Origin: Metabacillus litoralis
Lineage (GTDB): Bacteria > Bacillota > Bacilli > Bacillales > Bacillaceae
Length of the DNA: 64,000 nucleotides
Direction: 5' to 3'
Assembly (NCBI RefSeq): GCF_003667825.1
Contig: NZ_CP033043.1
Coordinates: forward strand, 3,412,001 to 3,476,000
The notes under the pieces are model-generated. The model did not search any database and was not told the DNA's origin. It saw nothing but the letters and a program-made list of their open reading frames with translations. Position numbers and translations under genes: made by a program. Shown here one piece after another: positions 41,532 through 49,922 of the stretch; within the stretch, counting starts at the first letter, position 1; every line of letters begins with the position of its first letter.

Positions 41532-41568
41532 AAACCCTCACATCCTAGATTGGATAGGTGAGGGTTTT
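41532..41568 (+). terminator. Terminator of the aminotransferase gene
   Basis: Arms AAACCCTCAC and GTGAGGGTTT followed by TTTT. Confidence 0.88.
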
Positions 41569-41640
41569 TTTGTGCCTGTTTTGAAGCATAGATACATTGT
41601 ATTCGGAATTTCTAAGGTATAACATGTTCGAACAGGTTCC

Positions 41641-42660
41641 TGTCACGATACCCTCCGAATCGGGACAGAAATTCACTCATAGCACTAGTGTTTGTCCCGA
41701 TATCCCCTGTATCGGGACAGAAATCCACTCATAGCACTAGTGTTTGTCCCAATACCCCCTGTATCGGGACAGAAATCCACTCATAGCACTAGTGTTTGTC
41801 CCGATACCCCCTGTATCGGGACAGAAATCTACTCATGGCACTGGCGTTTGTCCCGATACCCCCTGTATCGGGACAGAAATCTACTCATAGCACTGGCGTT
41901 TGTCCTGATACCCTCTGTATCGGGACAGAAATCTACTCATGGCACTGGCGTTTGTCCCGATACCCTCCGAATCGGGACAGAAATCCACTCATGGCTCTGG
42001 CGTTTGTCCCGATATCCTCCGAATCGGGACAGAAATCTACTCATAGCACTAGTGTTTGTCCCAATTCCCCCTGTATCGGGACAGATATCTACTCATGGCA
42101 CTGGCGTTTGTCCCGATTCCCCCTGTATCGGGACAGAAATCTACTCATAGCTCGGGCGTTTGTCCCGATACCCTCCGAATCGGGACAGAAATCTACTCAT
42201 AGCACTAGCGTTTGTCCAAATACCCTCCGAATCGGGACAGAAATCTACTCATAGCTCTGGCGTTTGTCCAAATACCCCCTGTATCGGGACAGAAATCTAC
42301 TCATAGCACTAGCGTTTGTCCCAATACCCCCTGTATCGGGACAGAAATCTACTCATGGCACTGGCGTTTGTCCAGATACCCTCCGAATCGGGACAGAAAT
42401 TCACTCATAGCTCTGGCGTTTGTCCAGATACACCCTGAATCAGGACAGAAATTCACTCATAGCACTAGTGTTTGTCCCGATTCCCCCTGTATCGGGACAG
42501 AAATCTACTCATGGCACTGGCGTTTGTCCCGATACCCCCTGAATCAGGACAGAAATCTACTCATAGCTCTGGCGTTTGTCCCAATACCCCCTGTATCGGG
42601 ACAGAAATCTACTTATGGCACTGGCGTTTGTCCCGATACCCTCCTAATTGAGACAGGAAT
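41641..42660. repeat. Tandem array of 20 hairpin units, exact 52-bp period
   Basis: Twenty units without a single insertion or deletion. The first hairpin is at 41641-41667 and the last at 42629-42655, 988 = 19 x 52 apart. The consensus unit has arms TGTCCCGATAC and GTATCGGGACA around CCCCT, then a 25-nt linker (GAAATCTACTCATAGCACTGG and similar). Units differ by point changes, such as GAATC for GTATC on the right arm. Frames are open across the array only because 52 is not a multiple of 3. It lies between convergent genes. Confidence 0.96.
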
Positions 42661-42759
42661 CTTAAGAATTCGGAAGTTCTGGCCCAAGATTCAGCGAATC
42701 TATCAACTTCAATTAAAAGTCTATCATTCGACAAGAATAGACATCCCCCAAAGGCAAAA

Positions 42760-42787
42760 AAGTGCCGCCCTCGTTGTGGCGACACTT
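42760..42787 (-). terminator. Terminator of the mannitol operon
   Basis: Minus-strand arms AAGTGTCGCC and GGCGGCACTT followed by TTTTGCC. Confidence 0.82.
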
Positions 42788-42801
42788 CACATAATACACG
42801 A

Positions 42802-43938
42802 TTAAAATTTCTCCGCTACCTTCTCAACCAATGGGTGATCGATAGGTAAGCCTGCAACTTCACTAAATGCAGCTGCTGCACCTTTTTCTTCTACCTTTTG
42901 GTTCAGCTCTAATGATTCCTGATCTTCTTGTGATACAAATTGTAATGCCGCTGCCATAACCTTTACAAGGTGTTCTGGCACTTCATTGAATTCATGTAGG
43001 TATTCTAATGCTGGTGCCACAAGACGGTCTTTTGGTCCAAGCTTACGAATTGGTGCTCTTCCAACACGCTGAACATCATCGACAATATATGGGTTAGCAA
43101 AGCGTCCAATGATTTTCTCAATGTACGTTTGATGTTGATCGGCATCAAAGCGGTATTTAGACACTAACACCTTACCTGTTTCACCAAGTGTTCTTAACAC
43201 ATCTTTCTTCACGTCTTCCTTCGCAATCGTTTCAGCAATGGTGTTAAGTCCAGCCAAGTTTCCTAAATAAGCAGTTGCAGCATGCCCTGTGTTGACCGTG
43301 AATAGCTTACGCTCAATATAAGCTGAAAGATTTTCAACGAAAAGTGCTTCCTCAATTTTCGGCTGTACACCCTTGATTTGTGTAGCATCAATCACCCATT
43401 CATGGAATGGTTCAACAAGGACATCTAAAAGACGTTCGTTGTTTTGATTTGGTACGATACGATCTACTGCAGAGTTCGGGAAGCCGATATGTTCTTCCAC
43501 CCATGCTTGTTCTTCTTCATTCAGCTTTTCTAACACATGCTTTTTAAGCTCACTACTGCCACCAACCATATTTTCACAAGCAATGACGTTAAGTGCTGCC
43601 CCACCGATTTCCTTACGTTTTTTCAAGCCTTCTGCAATTAAAGGGGCCACAAATTTTAAAATATGTGGACCAACCGCAGTTGTTACGATATCAGCTGTAG
43701 AGATTGATTCCACAACTGCATCTGGAGATTGCTGACTGTTAATGCCTGAAACTCCTTCAACCAAAGTTTCCTGCTTTTCTTCGTTTGCAAGCATCACACG
43801 GTAAGATTTCTCTTGATTTAATTCATTGATCAACGCTTCATTTACATCAACAAATTCAACTGAATAGCCTGACTGATGAAGAAGAAGGCCGATGAAGCCG
43901 CGTCCGATATTACCGGCACCAAAGTGAGTCGCCTTCAA
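42802..43938 (-). CDS. mtlD: Mannitol-1-phosphate 5-dehydrogenase
   Basis: NAD-dependent oxidation of mannitol-1-P to fructose-6-P. 378 residues. N-terminal Rossmann motif HFGAGNIGRGFIG. The catalytic-domain motif is ERKLFTVNTGHAATAYLG (about 210), with the Lys of the long-chain mannitol dehydrogenase family. Last gene of mtlA-R-F-D; it starts 1 nt after mtlF. Confidence 0.96.
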   Translation of the reverse strand: MKATHFGAGNIGRGFIGLLLHQSGYSVEFVDVNEALINELNQEKSYRVMLANEEKQETLVEGVSGINSQQSPDAVVESISTADIVTTAVGPHILKFVAPLIAEGLKKRKEIGGAALNVIACENMVGGSSELKKHVLEKLNEEEQAWVEEHIGFPNSAVDRIVPNQNNERLLDVLVEPFHEWVIDATQIKGVQPKIEEALFVENLSAYIERKLFTVNTGHAATAYLGNLAGLNTIAETIAKEDVKKDVLRTLGETGKVLVSKYRFDADQHQTYIEKIIGRFANPYIVDDVQRVGRAPIRKLGPKDRLVAPALEYLHEFNEVPEHLVKVMAAALQFVSQEDQESLELNQKVEEKGAAAAFSEVAGLPIDHPLVEKVAEKF

Positions 43939-43939
43939 A

Positions 43940-44371
43940 TTAGTTCACCTCGCTAAGAAGTTGAAGTATTTCCTCTTTCGTTTGTGCTTGAACAAGTTTT
44001 TCAACATTTTCTTCTTCAGAAAGAACAATGGCAATCTTAGAAAGAATGTCTAAGTGCTCGTCGCCTTTACCTGCAATTCCGATTAGAAGTTTTACTGTGT
44101 TACCATTACCGAAGTCAACCCCACCAGGTACTTGAATAACTGATAATCCTGAGTTAAGAACAGCTGATTTTGCTTCTTCTGTTCCGTGCGGAATGGCAAC
44201 AAAGTTACCCATGAACGTTGAAGATAATTCTTCTCTTTGTAACATGGCTTCGATATAAGCTGGCTCTACATATCCTTTGTCTACTAAGATCTGACCTGTT
44301 GCTTTAATTGCCTCTGTTTTATCGCTATATTGTTGATTTAATATTATGTTTTCTTGGTTTAAAATACTCAT
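43940..44371 (-). CDS. mtlF: Mannitol-specific PTS enzyme IIA
   Basis: Soluble phosphocarrier, 143 residues, that passes phosphate from HPr-His15-P to the IIB domain of MtlA. The phosphorylated His is in FVAIPHGTEEAK (about residue 61). Start overlaps the mtlR stop as TAATG. Confidence 0.95.
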   Translation of the reverse strand: MSILNQENIILNQQYSDKTEAIKATGQILVDKGYVEPAYIEAMLQREELSSTFMGNFVAIPHGTEEAKSAVLNSGLSVIQVPGGVDFGNGNTVKLLIGIAGKGDEHLDILSKIAIVLSEEENVEKLVQAQTKEEILQLLSEVN

Positions 44372-46482
44372 TAATAAACACTCCTTAAGTTTTGAACAAA
44401 GTTTGAAAAATATTTTTGACTAATATATTGAATAAGACTACTTTTCGCAGCCGTTTCAAACATGGTAATACTTTCTAATGATTCAATAATGCTAGCACTG
44501 ATAAAGCTCATAATCTCCAAATCCTCAGCATCTGCATGTTCAGGTGCAATGAGTAAAAGAATTCTTGAAACCTCAAGCATTTCATTGTCCATCGCACGTA
44601 AAGTGACCGAGCGCTGGAGGTTAAGTACATGAAAGCCAGGTCGGACAACTGTCTCGCTTCTAGCATGGAATAAGGCTAGTTTTGTTTCAGGTATTGCTAG
44701 CCCACCAACATGCTCACGCAGTAGCAAAGCTTCCACAATATCGTTTTCATTATGAACGAATCCTTTATCTTTTAACCTCTGACTAACAGGTGCTAGGATT
44801 GACCTTAATTGTTCTGTATTTTCTATATCAAACACTTCTAATTCCTCTAAAAGTTTTAGTAAAATGTGTGACTTACCAGTAAACTCTTGGTACTGCTCGA
44901 AGGTTAATGTTAACTTTTCTTCGTCTTCCTTTACCTCATAGAAGCTTGAACCTGTTGCTATTTCTAGCCCTTTTTCCTCAATATAATCTTTTATCTTATG
45001 TAATTCATCTGCTGTTAAAATTGGGCTAACAAGTAAGTAATCACTTGAAATGTCTTCTATAGGAATTGTAGATAAAATAAGATCATATTCACTAACATTA
45101 ATATCTCTCAATTCAAATGCTGATATGTTTCTAAGCTCTGCAATATGCGGAAATTGATTATTAATCTGTGTGGCAAGCATTTTTGATGTTCCTATACCAC
45201 TTGAGCAGATAATTAACGCCTTTAATTTTTTTGCGTTTTTTCGTTTATTTAGGGCTGCCCCAAAGTGCAACACTAGGTATCCAACTTCTTCATCCGGGAC
45301 TTTTTCAAACGGCAAAGTTACACTTACAGCTTGTTGAAGAACTTGAAAAAGCTCCTGGTAATCTCGTTTAATTTCTTGAAGAAGTGGATTTGTAATTTTC
45401 ATCCCCTGCTTTAACCGATAAACAGCAGGCTGAAGATGGGCTATCAAGCCTTGAAAAAGAGATTGATCATGCTTTAATCCTTTATCAGTAAGCTTTTCAA
45501 CCTGCTCAATTAACCTTTGAACAAGATAGGCAATCCCGAAATTTTCATCCTGGATATCCATCTTACCTTCAAATCGAAGCTTTGCGCCTCTTAAATGCAT
45601 CGTAATATACCCTTTTTCATCTTCAGGTATGTCGATACTAAAGGTTTCTTCAAGCTTCATCGCAATTTCATTTGCAAAAGCAAACTCACGGGATTCCTTC
45701 AGCTGATCAAGATATTCGCCCTTTATTGTGATGTTCTCACCACGCTGAATTCGTTCAATCGCAAGCGCAAGGTGAACAACTAACCCAACGTATGAGCTGT
45801 CGGCTAATGGATATGGCAAGCGTGAATTAATCGTATTAATTAGATTTTCTATTATAATGAGTTTTTCTTTTTGAACGAGACCCAGCAGTCGCTCTGAAAT
45901 GGAATCAATTTTATTTGAAGATTTTCTTTCAATGTTTTCCCGGACCATTCGTAAAAAGTCAGGAACATCAAACCGGTTGGAAATCAAGCTAGTGATCGCC
46001 TTCCGCTTTGCTTCCTCCGCTCCGGTTAGCTCTATTCCATAACCTCTTCTTCGAATTAAGTTCAACCCATATTCCTGTACAAAAGGCTCTAATTTATCAA
46101 GATCATGACTAATTGTTGCGGTTGTGACGCCAAGATCGTTTGCCAATGATTGAAGTTTCATTGGCTGCTGATGATCTAATAATGTACAAAGTGCCACCAT
46201 CATTCGTTCGTCAGGTGTGTATTCCTTATAATCCTGCTTTTGAATCGATATTCTTAATTCATGAAGACTACTTTCATCTCCAATAATCTTAATACCAATC
46301 CCAGCTCGTTTTACCAACTCAAGCTTGAAGTCTTGTAACACAGACTCAATATTTTTCAGATCTCTATGAATCGTTCTTTCACTTACATCAATTAAGTCAG
46401 CAAGCTCCTTAATTGTCACTTCCTGATTAGCTTCTTCAATTAAATATTGAAGAATAAGACGCTCCCTAGCGGAAACAATCAT
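44371..46482 (-). CDS. mtlR: Mannitol operon activator MtlR
   Basis: PRD-containing activator of 703 residues. N-terminal HTH (TIKELADLIDVSERTIHRDL, about 23-42) and a second winged HTH (about 90-145). PRD1 about 195-300, PRD2 about 305-415 (HFGAAL). IIB-like domain with phosphorylatable Cys in ICSSGIGTSKM (about 428), and C-terminal IIA-like domain with REHVGGLAIPE (about 600). In Bacillus, phosphorylation by HPr and IIA/IIB sets its activity. Confidence 0.95.
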   Translation of the reverse strand: MIVSARERLILQYLIEEANQEVTIKELADLIDVSERTIHRDLKNIESVLQDFKLELVKRAGIGIKIIGDESSLHELRISIQKQDYKEYTPDERMMVALCTLLDHQQPMKLQSLANDLGVTTATISHDLDKLEPFVQEYGLNLIRRRGYGIELTGAEEAKRKAITSLISNRFDVPDFLRMVRENIERKSSNKIDSISERLLGLVQKEKLIIIENLINTINSRLPYPLADSSYVGLVVHLALAIERIQRGENITIKGEYLDQLKESREFAFANEIAMKLEETFSIDIPEDEKGYITMHLRGAKLRFEGKMDIQDENFGIAYLVQRLIEQVEKLTDKGLKHDQSLFQGLIAHLQPAVYRLKQGMKITNPLLQEIKRDYQELFQVLQQAVSVTLPFEKVPDEEVGYLVLHFGAALNKRKNAKKLKALIICSSGIGTSKMLATQINNQFPHIAELRNISAFELRDINVSEYDLILSTIPIEDISSDYLLVSPILTADELHKIKDYIEEKGLEIATGSSFYEVKEDEEKLTLTFEQYQEFTGKSHILLKLLEELEVFDIENTEQLRSILAPVSQRLKDKGFVHNENDIVEALLLREHVGGLAIPETKLALFHARSETVVRPGFHVLNLQRSVTLRAMDNEMLEVSRILLLIAPEHADAEDLEIMSFISASIIESLESITMFETAAKSSLIQYISQKYFSNFVQNLRSVY

Positions 46483-46996
46483 TCCCCATCAACTCGTTTC
46501 AACATGAGTTATTGACATAGTTTAATTATAAATGTGACTAGTATGTAGGTTCAAAAGATAGAAATAGCAATTTTTTCAGATATGATGATGACATTATTTA
46601 ATTAGTGAATGAAAACCTGTTTCTATTTACCTTTCCCAACTTCGTATTGCGACATACAGCTTGAAAAGTGCTGTTTATTTGTGATTTTGGCGTGGTTATT
46701 TAGAATTATTTAAACTTTTCTGCGGTCTCTGAATGTCTTATCTTCGATTATTGAAATTTATCTTCGATTTTGAAGGTTTTATCTTCGATTATCCAAGTTT
46801 ATCTTCGATTCTGAAGGTTTTATCTTCGATTCTGAAGGTTTTATCTTCGATTATCCAAATTTATCCTCGATTCTGAAGGTTTTATCTCCGATTAGACAAT
46901 TTCCGACAACTTTCGCGACGCGCCACCCCGCCCCAACAGTTCACACCTTAAAATATAAAAAGGATGCGCTACCCAAAGTAGTCGCATCCTCCCTTA
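46483..46996. other. mtlA-mtlR intergenic region
   Basis: Contains the MtlR leader and, at 46738-46895, the 20/21-bp repeat listed separately. Near 46950-46980 an A-rich stretch follows mtlA. No gene seen; the 514-nt gap suggests mtlR-F-D may have its own promoter. Confidence 0.55.
46738..46895. repeat. Phased short tandem repeat, 8 copies of ATCTTCGATT at 20/21-bp spacing
   Basis: ATCTTCGATT or one-mismatch forms begin at 46740, 46760, 46781, 46801, 46822, 46843, 46863 and 46884. Spacings are 20, 21, 20, 21, 21, 20 and 21. The tails alternate roughly between ATCCAAGTTT-like and CTGAAGGTTTT. Confidence 0.9.
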
Positions 46997-48436
46997 TTAT
47001 TTCAACTTCTCAACAATCTCATCATATTTCGGGCTGTTTAAGAAATTATCAACTGATACGTGATAAGCAGTTGGTAACTTCGCTTTTGCACGGTCTGTTA
47101 AGTCTTTGTGAGAAATAACGATATCTGCATCAGCTGGGATGTTGTTGATTGAAGTGTTTGAAACGTCAACACCTTCAATGTCTGCCTTTTTCACTTTATT
47201 TCTTAAGATTGAGGCACCCATCGCACTTGAACCCATACCTGCGTCACATGCGAAGATGACTTTTTTCACATTGGCAAAATCAAATTCTTCAGTCGAAGTT
47301 GCTTCAACTGCTACTTCAGCGCCTGTTAAGTTACCACTTACAGAGCTCTTTTTACCTTTCATTGCTTCCATTTTTGCAGTTGCTTCTGTTAGATCTTCTT
47401 CTGTTTGCTTGCTTGTTTTTAAGATTAGAGAAGCTACTAAGAATGATACCGCTGCTGCTACAATTACACCTAGAAGTACACCTACATAGTTACCTTTTGG
47501 CGTCATTGCAAGTAAGGCAATGATACTACCAGGTGAAGGACTTGCTACTAAACCTGCATTGAAGATTGAGAATGTGAATACACCACTAATACCACCAGCG
47601 ATTGCTGCAAGAATTAACATAGGCTTCATTAAGATGTACGGGAAGTAAATCTCGTGAATACCACCTAGGAAGTGAATAATTACTGCACCAGGAGCTGTTT
47701 GTTTTGCAGTCCCTCTTCCAAAGAACATATAAGCTAAAAGAATACCTAAACCAGGACCAGGGTTTGTTTCAAGTAAGAATAAAATTGATTTTCCAGCACT
47801 TGCTGCTTGCTCAATACCAATTGGACTTAAAATACCATGGTTAATTGCATTGTTTAGGAATAAAACTTTTGCCGGCTCGATGAAAATACTTGCTAATGGA
47901 AGTAATCCTGCATCGAAAATGGCTTGAACTGCACCCGCTAAGACTCTGTTTAAACCTTCAACAACTGGACCAATACCCACTAATGCTGCTAGGGTTAAAA
48001 TCGCACCTAAAATACCAGCTGAGAAGTTGTTTACTAACATTTCAAATCCTTGACGTACTTTGTCTTTTAAAAGTCCGTCTACTTTTTTGATTAAGTATCC
48101 ACCAAGTGGACCCATAATCATTGCACCTAAGAACATTGGGATTTCAGAACCAACGATAACCCCCATCGTAGCAGTAGCACCAACCACACCACCGCGTACG
48201 TCATAAATCATCTTACCACCTGTGTATCCGATTAATAGAGGTAGAAGATATGTGATCATTGGACCAACCAATGCTGCTAATGTTTCGTTTGGCGCCCAAC
48301 CTGTAGGAATGAATAAAGCTGTAATAATACCCCATGCAATAAATGCACCTATATTTGGCATAATCATGCCACTTAAATAACTACCAAAACGTTGGACCTT
48401 AACGCGAAAATCACCTTTGTTTTGATTTGTTTCCAT
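46997..48436 (-). CDS. mtlA: Mannitol-specific PTS enzyme IICB
   Basis: Membrane permease of 479 residues. The IIC domain (about 1-340) has the GGIHEIYFPY signature and many hydrophobic helices. The cytoplasmic IIB domain (about 390-479) has the phosphocysteine in CDAGMGSSAMG. It lacks a fused IIA, which is supplied by mtlF. First gene of the mtl operon; a cre-like site lies 48 nt upstream. Confidence 0.96.
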   Translation of the reverse strand: METNQNKGDFRVKVQRFGSYLSGMIMPNIGAFIAWGIITALFIPTGWAPNETLAALVGPMITYLLPLLIGYTGGKMIYDVRGGVVGATATMGVIVGSEIPMFLGAMIMGPLGGYLIKKVDGLLKDKVRQGFEMLVNNFSAGILGAILTLAALVGIGPVVEGLNRVLAGAVQAIFDAGLLPLASIFIEPAKVLFLNNAINHGILSPIGIEQAASAGKSILFLLETNPGPGLGILLAYMFFGRGTAKQTAPGAVIIHFLGGIHEIYFPYILMKPMLILAAIAGGISGVFTFSIFNAGLVASPSPGSIIALLAMTPKGNYVGVLLGVIVAAAVSFLVASLILKTSKQTEEDLTEATAKMEAMKGKKSSVSGNLTGAEVAVEATSTEEFDFANVKKVIFACDAGMGSSAMGASILRNKVKKADIEGVDVSNTSINNIPADADIVISHKDLTDRAKAKLPTAYHVSVDNFLNSPKYDEIVEKLK

Positions 48437-48483
48437 TTATGTCACCTCTTTTTAGAATGTGTTGTTTTCTTCATGTCTTAATA

Positions 48484-48497
48484 ATAAAGCGATTACA
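48484..48497 (-). promoter_or_regulatory. Candidate cre (CcpA) site upstream of mtlA
   Basis: Minus strand TGTAATCGCTTTAT matches 12 of 14 positions of TGWAANCGNTNWCA. It fits catabolite repression of mannitol genes, but the position relative to the true promoter is unknown. Confidence 0.55.
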
Positions 48498-48641
48498 ACG
48501 ACAAAACAATTTAAACTAAACTCGATTTTGTCTGACACAATGTTGACAGAATTAATTTTGGAAAGAGTTGTTATTGGTTTGTCAATAGCTAATATTGTCG
48601 AAAACACTTTATTCTATTAACACTTTTCAAATTTTTTTCAT

Positions 48642-48688
48642 TAACAAAGAAGCGAATCTGATAAAATTCTATCAGGTTCACTTCTTTG
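48642..48688. other. Long orphan hairpin
   Basis: Arms of 18 nt (AAAGAAGCGAATCTGATA and TATCAGGTTCACTTCTTT), fully paired in the plus-strand transcript allowing wobble, around a short AT loop. No T-tract on either strand, so not an ordinary terminator. Confidence 0.7.
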
Positions 48689-48801
48689 AAAACGCAATAT
48701 TTTATATTATTAACAAACATCCATCTCTTTTTGAACTTTCTTATTTTCATGAAACAATTCCCCTCTTTCTTGCGTTATATAATTTTTTGCAAGCCAAAAA
48801 A

Positions 48802-48830
48802 AGCCCAGAGTCTACGTGTGACTCTGAGCT
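48802..48830 (-). terminator. Terminator of the HD-GYP gene
   Basis: Minus-strand arms AGCTCAGAGTC and GACTCTGGGCT around ACACGTA, followed by TTTTTTT. Confidence 0.9.
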
Positions 48831-48835
48831 TTCCA

Positions 48836-49813
48836 CTAATTAATAACTTTTGATATTAAAACAGAAGGATTTTCTGCAAGATTCAATTCTTTACCACTAT
48901 CTAAAAAGCGAATAACTGGTCGTTGTAAATGATTTTTTATTCCGATCACAATCGCCTGCTCACCTGTATATAGTTCCACTTTTGTACCAGGTAGATAAGA
49001 AGGAACACTGTTCACAAATGCCTGAACTACTTTGTGAGAATATTCATCATCACTTTTAGTCATAATCAATTCTAACGCTTCATGTGGAGGAAGTTTTTGA
49101 TTTGAAAGCATATGATCATACAAGTTTGCTATCCCACAAATTTGTGGAAATTCTAGTACTTCTTTGTCCTTAAGTCCCCTAGGGTAGCCTTTTCCATTTA
49201 ATAGCTCATGATGTTGAAACGCAACATGGGCAGATAATAAACTAATTTCGCGACTTTCCTTAATTACCTCAAAGCCTTTTGCAGGATGTTCTGTTTCTTG
49301 ATCTGTTATAGCCTTTCCGATATCATGAAGCAACGCTCCAATGGCAAGATCTCTTAACTGAACAGGAGAATAACTCATTTTCTTTGATATTTGTAAACAT
49401 AACAATGCCACGTTTACTGAGTGAGCATATTTTTCCAATCCTTCTGAAATAGAGGTTGTTGGGATTAAAATGATCGTTTTAAGAGCATTTACTTCTTGGA
49501 TAAGAGTCATGGCAGCCTTTTGAATAGCTACGACATTTAATCTTTTTCCTTTTTTCACATCTTCAAATGCTTCTTGCACAACAGCAATAATATCCATCCA
49601 AGTTGGCATGTCCAGCATTTCATCTAATGTAATTCCATATGACTCAGCATCTTCTACCACAAGGGTTGTTACTCCAATTTCTTTAATACGTTCCAAATAG
49701 TTAGGGTGAATCGTACGTCCTGCTGCTAAAAGGATCCGTCTCATCCGATCATAAACAGGCATCGCCAATTGCATGGCCTGTGGGTTGTAATCCTCTATAT
49801 CAATAAATCTCAT
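48836..49813 (-). CDS. HD-GYP domain protein, predicted c-di-GMP phosphodiesterase
   Basis: 325 residues. The N-terminal region (about 1-110) is unassigned. The HD-GYP domain (about 115-285) has metal ligands in LLHDIGK, the LSAHVAFQHHE segment and the diagnostic NGKGYPRGL. It is predicted to hydrolyse c-di-GMP. A C-terminal beta-rich tail resembles the PilZ-like end of related proteins only weakly. ATG 49813 has AAGGAGG five bases upstream; an ATG 24 nt earlier has none. Confidence 0.9.
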   Translation of the reverse strand: MRFIDIEDYNPQAMQLAMPVYDRMRRILLAAGRTIHPNYLERIKEIGVTTLVVEDAESYGITLDEMLDMPTWMDIIAVVQEAFEDVKKGKRLNVVAIQKAAMTLIQEVNALKTIILIPTTSISEGLEKYAHSVNVALLCLQISKKMSYSPVQLRDLAIGALLHDIGKAITDQETEHPAKGFEVIKESREISLLSAHVAFQHHELLNGKGYPRGLKDKEVLEFPQICGIANLYDHMLSNQKLPPHEALELIMTKSDDEYSHKVVQAFVNSVPSYLPGTKVELYTGEQAIVIGIKNHLQRPVIRFLDSGKELNLAENPSVLISKVIN

Positions 49814-49891
49814 GATATCCTCCTTGTTGCTACTCATCTAACTCGTATTACTAACTTATATCATATTTACGTTTATAGTTGAAGGGAAAAA

Positions 49892-49911
49892 GGAGTTGCC
49901 TTGGCAACCCC
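49892..49911 (-). terminator. Terminator of the secreted repeat-protein gene
   Basis: Minus strand GGGGTTGCC and CAACTCC around a short loop, followed by TTTTTCCC. Confidence 0.78.
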
Positions 49912-49922
49912 TAATAAAAGCA

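Larger units (their letters stand above)
48437..48835. other. mtlA upstream region
   Basis: Contains the mtlA ribosome site AAAGAGGTG and a cre-like box. An imperfect dyad TCTGTCA/TGTCAGA lies near 48530-48550 and could be an MtlR site. A long orphan hairpin is at 48642-48688, and the HD-GYP terminator is at the right end. No gene seen. Confidence 0.5.

Noticed and set aside
41692..42805. Three overlapping open frames of 150-200 codons across the 41641 array
   Set aside because: They arise because the 52-bp unit lacks stops in all frames and shifts frame each unit; no ribosome site, and the peptides are repeats of the same translated linker.
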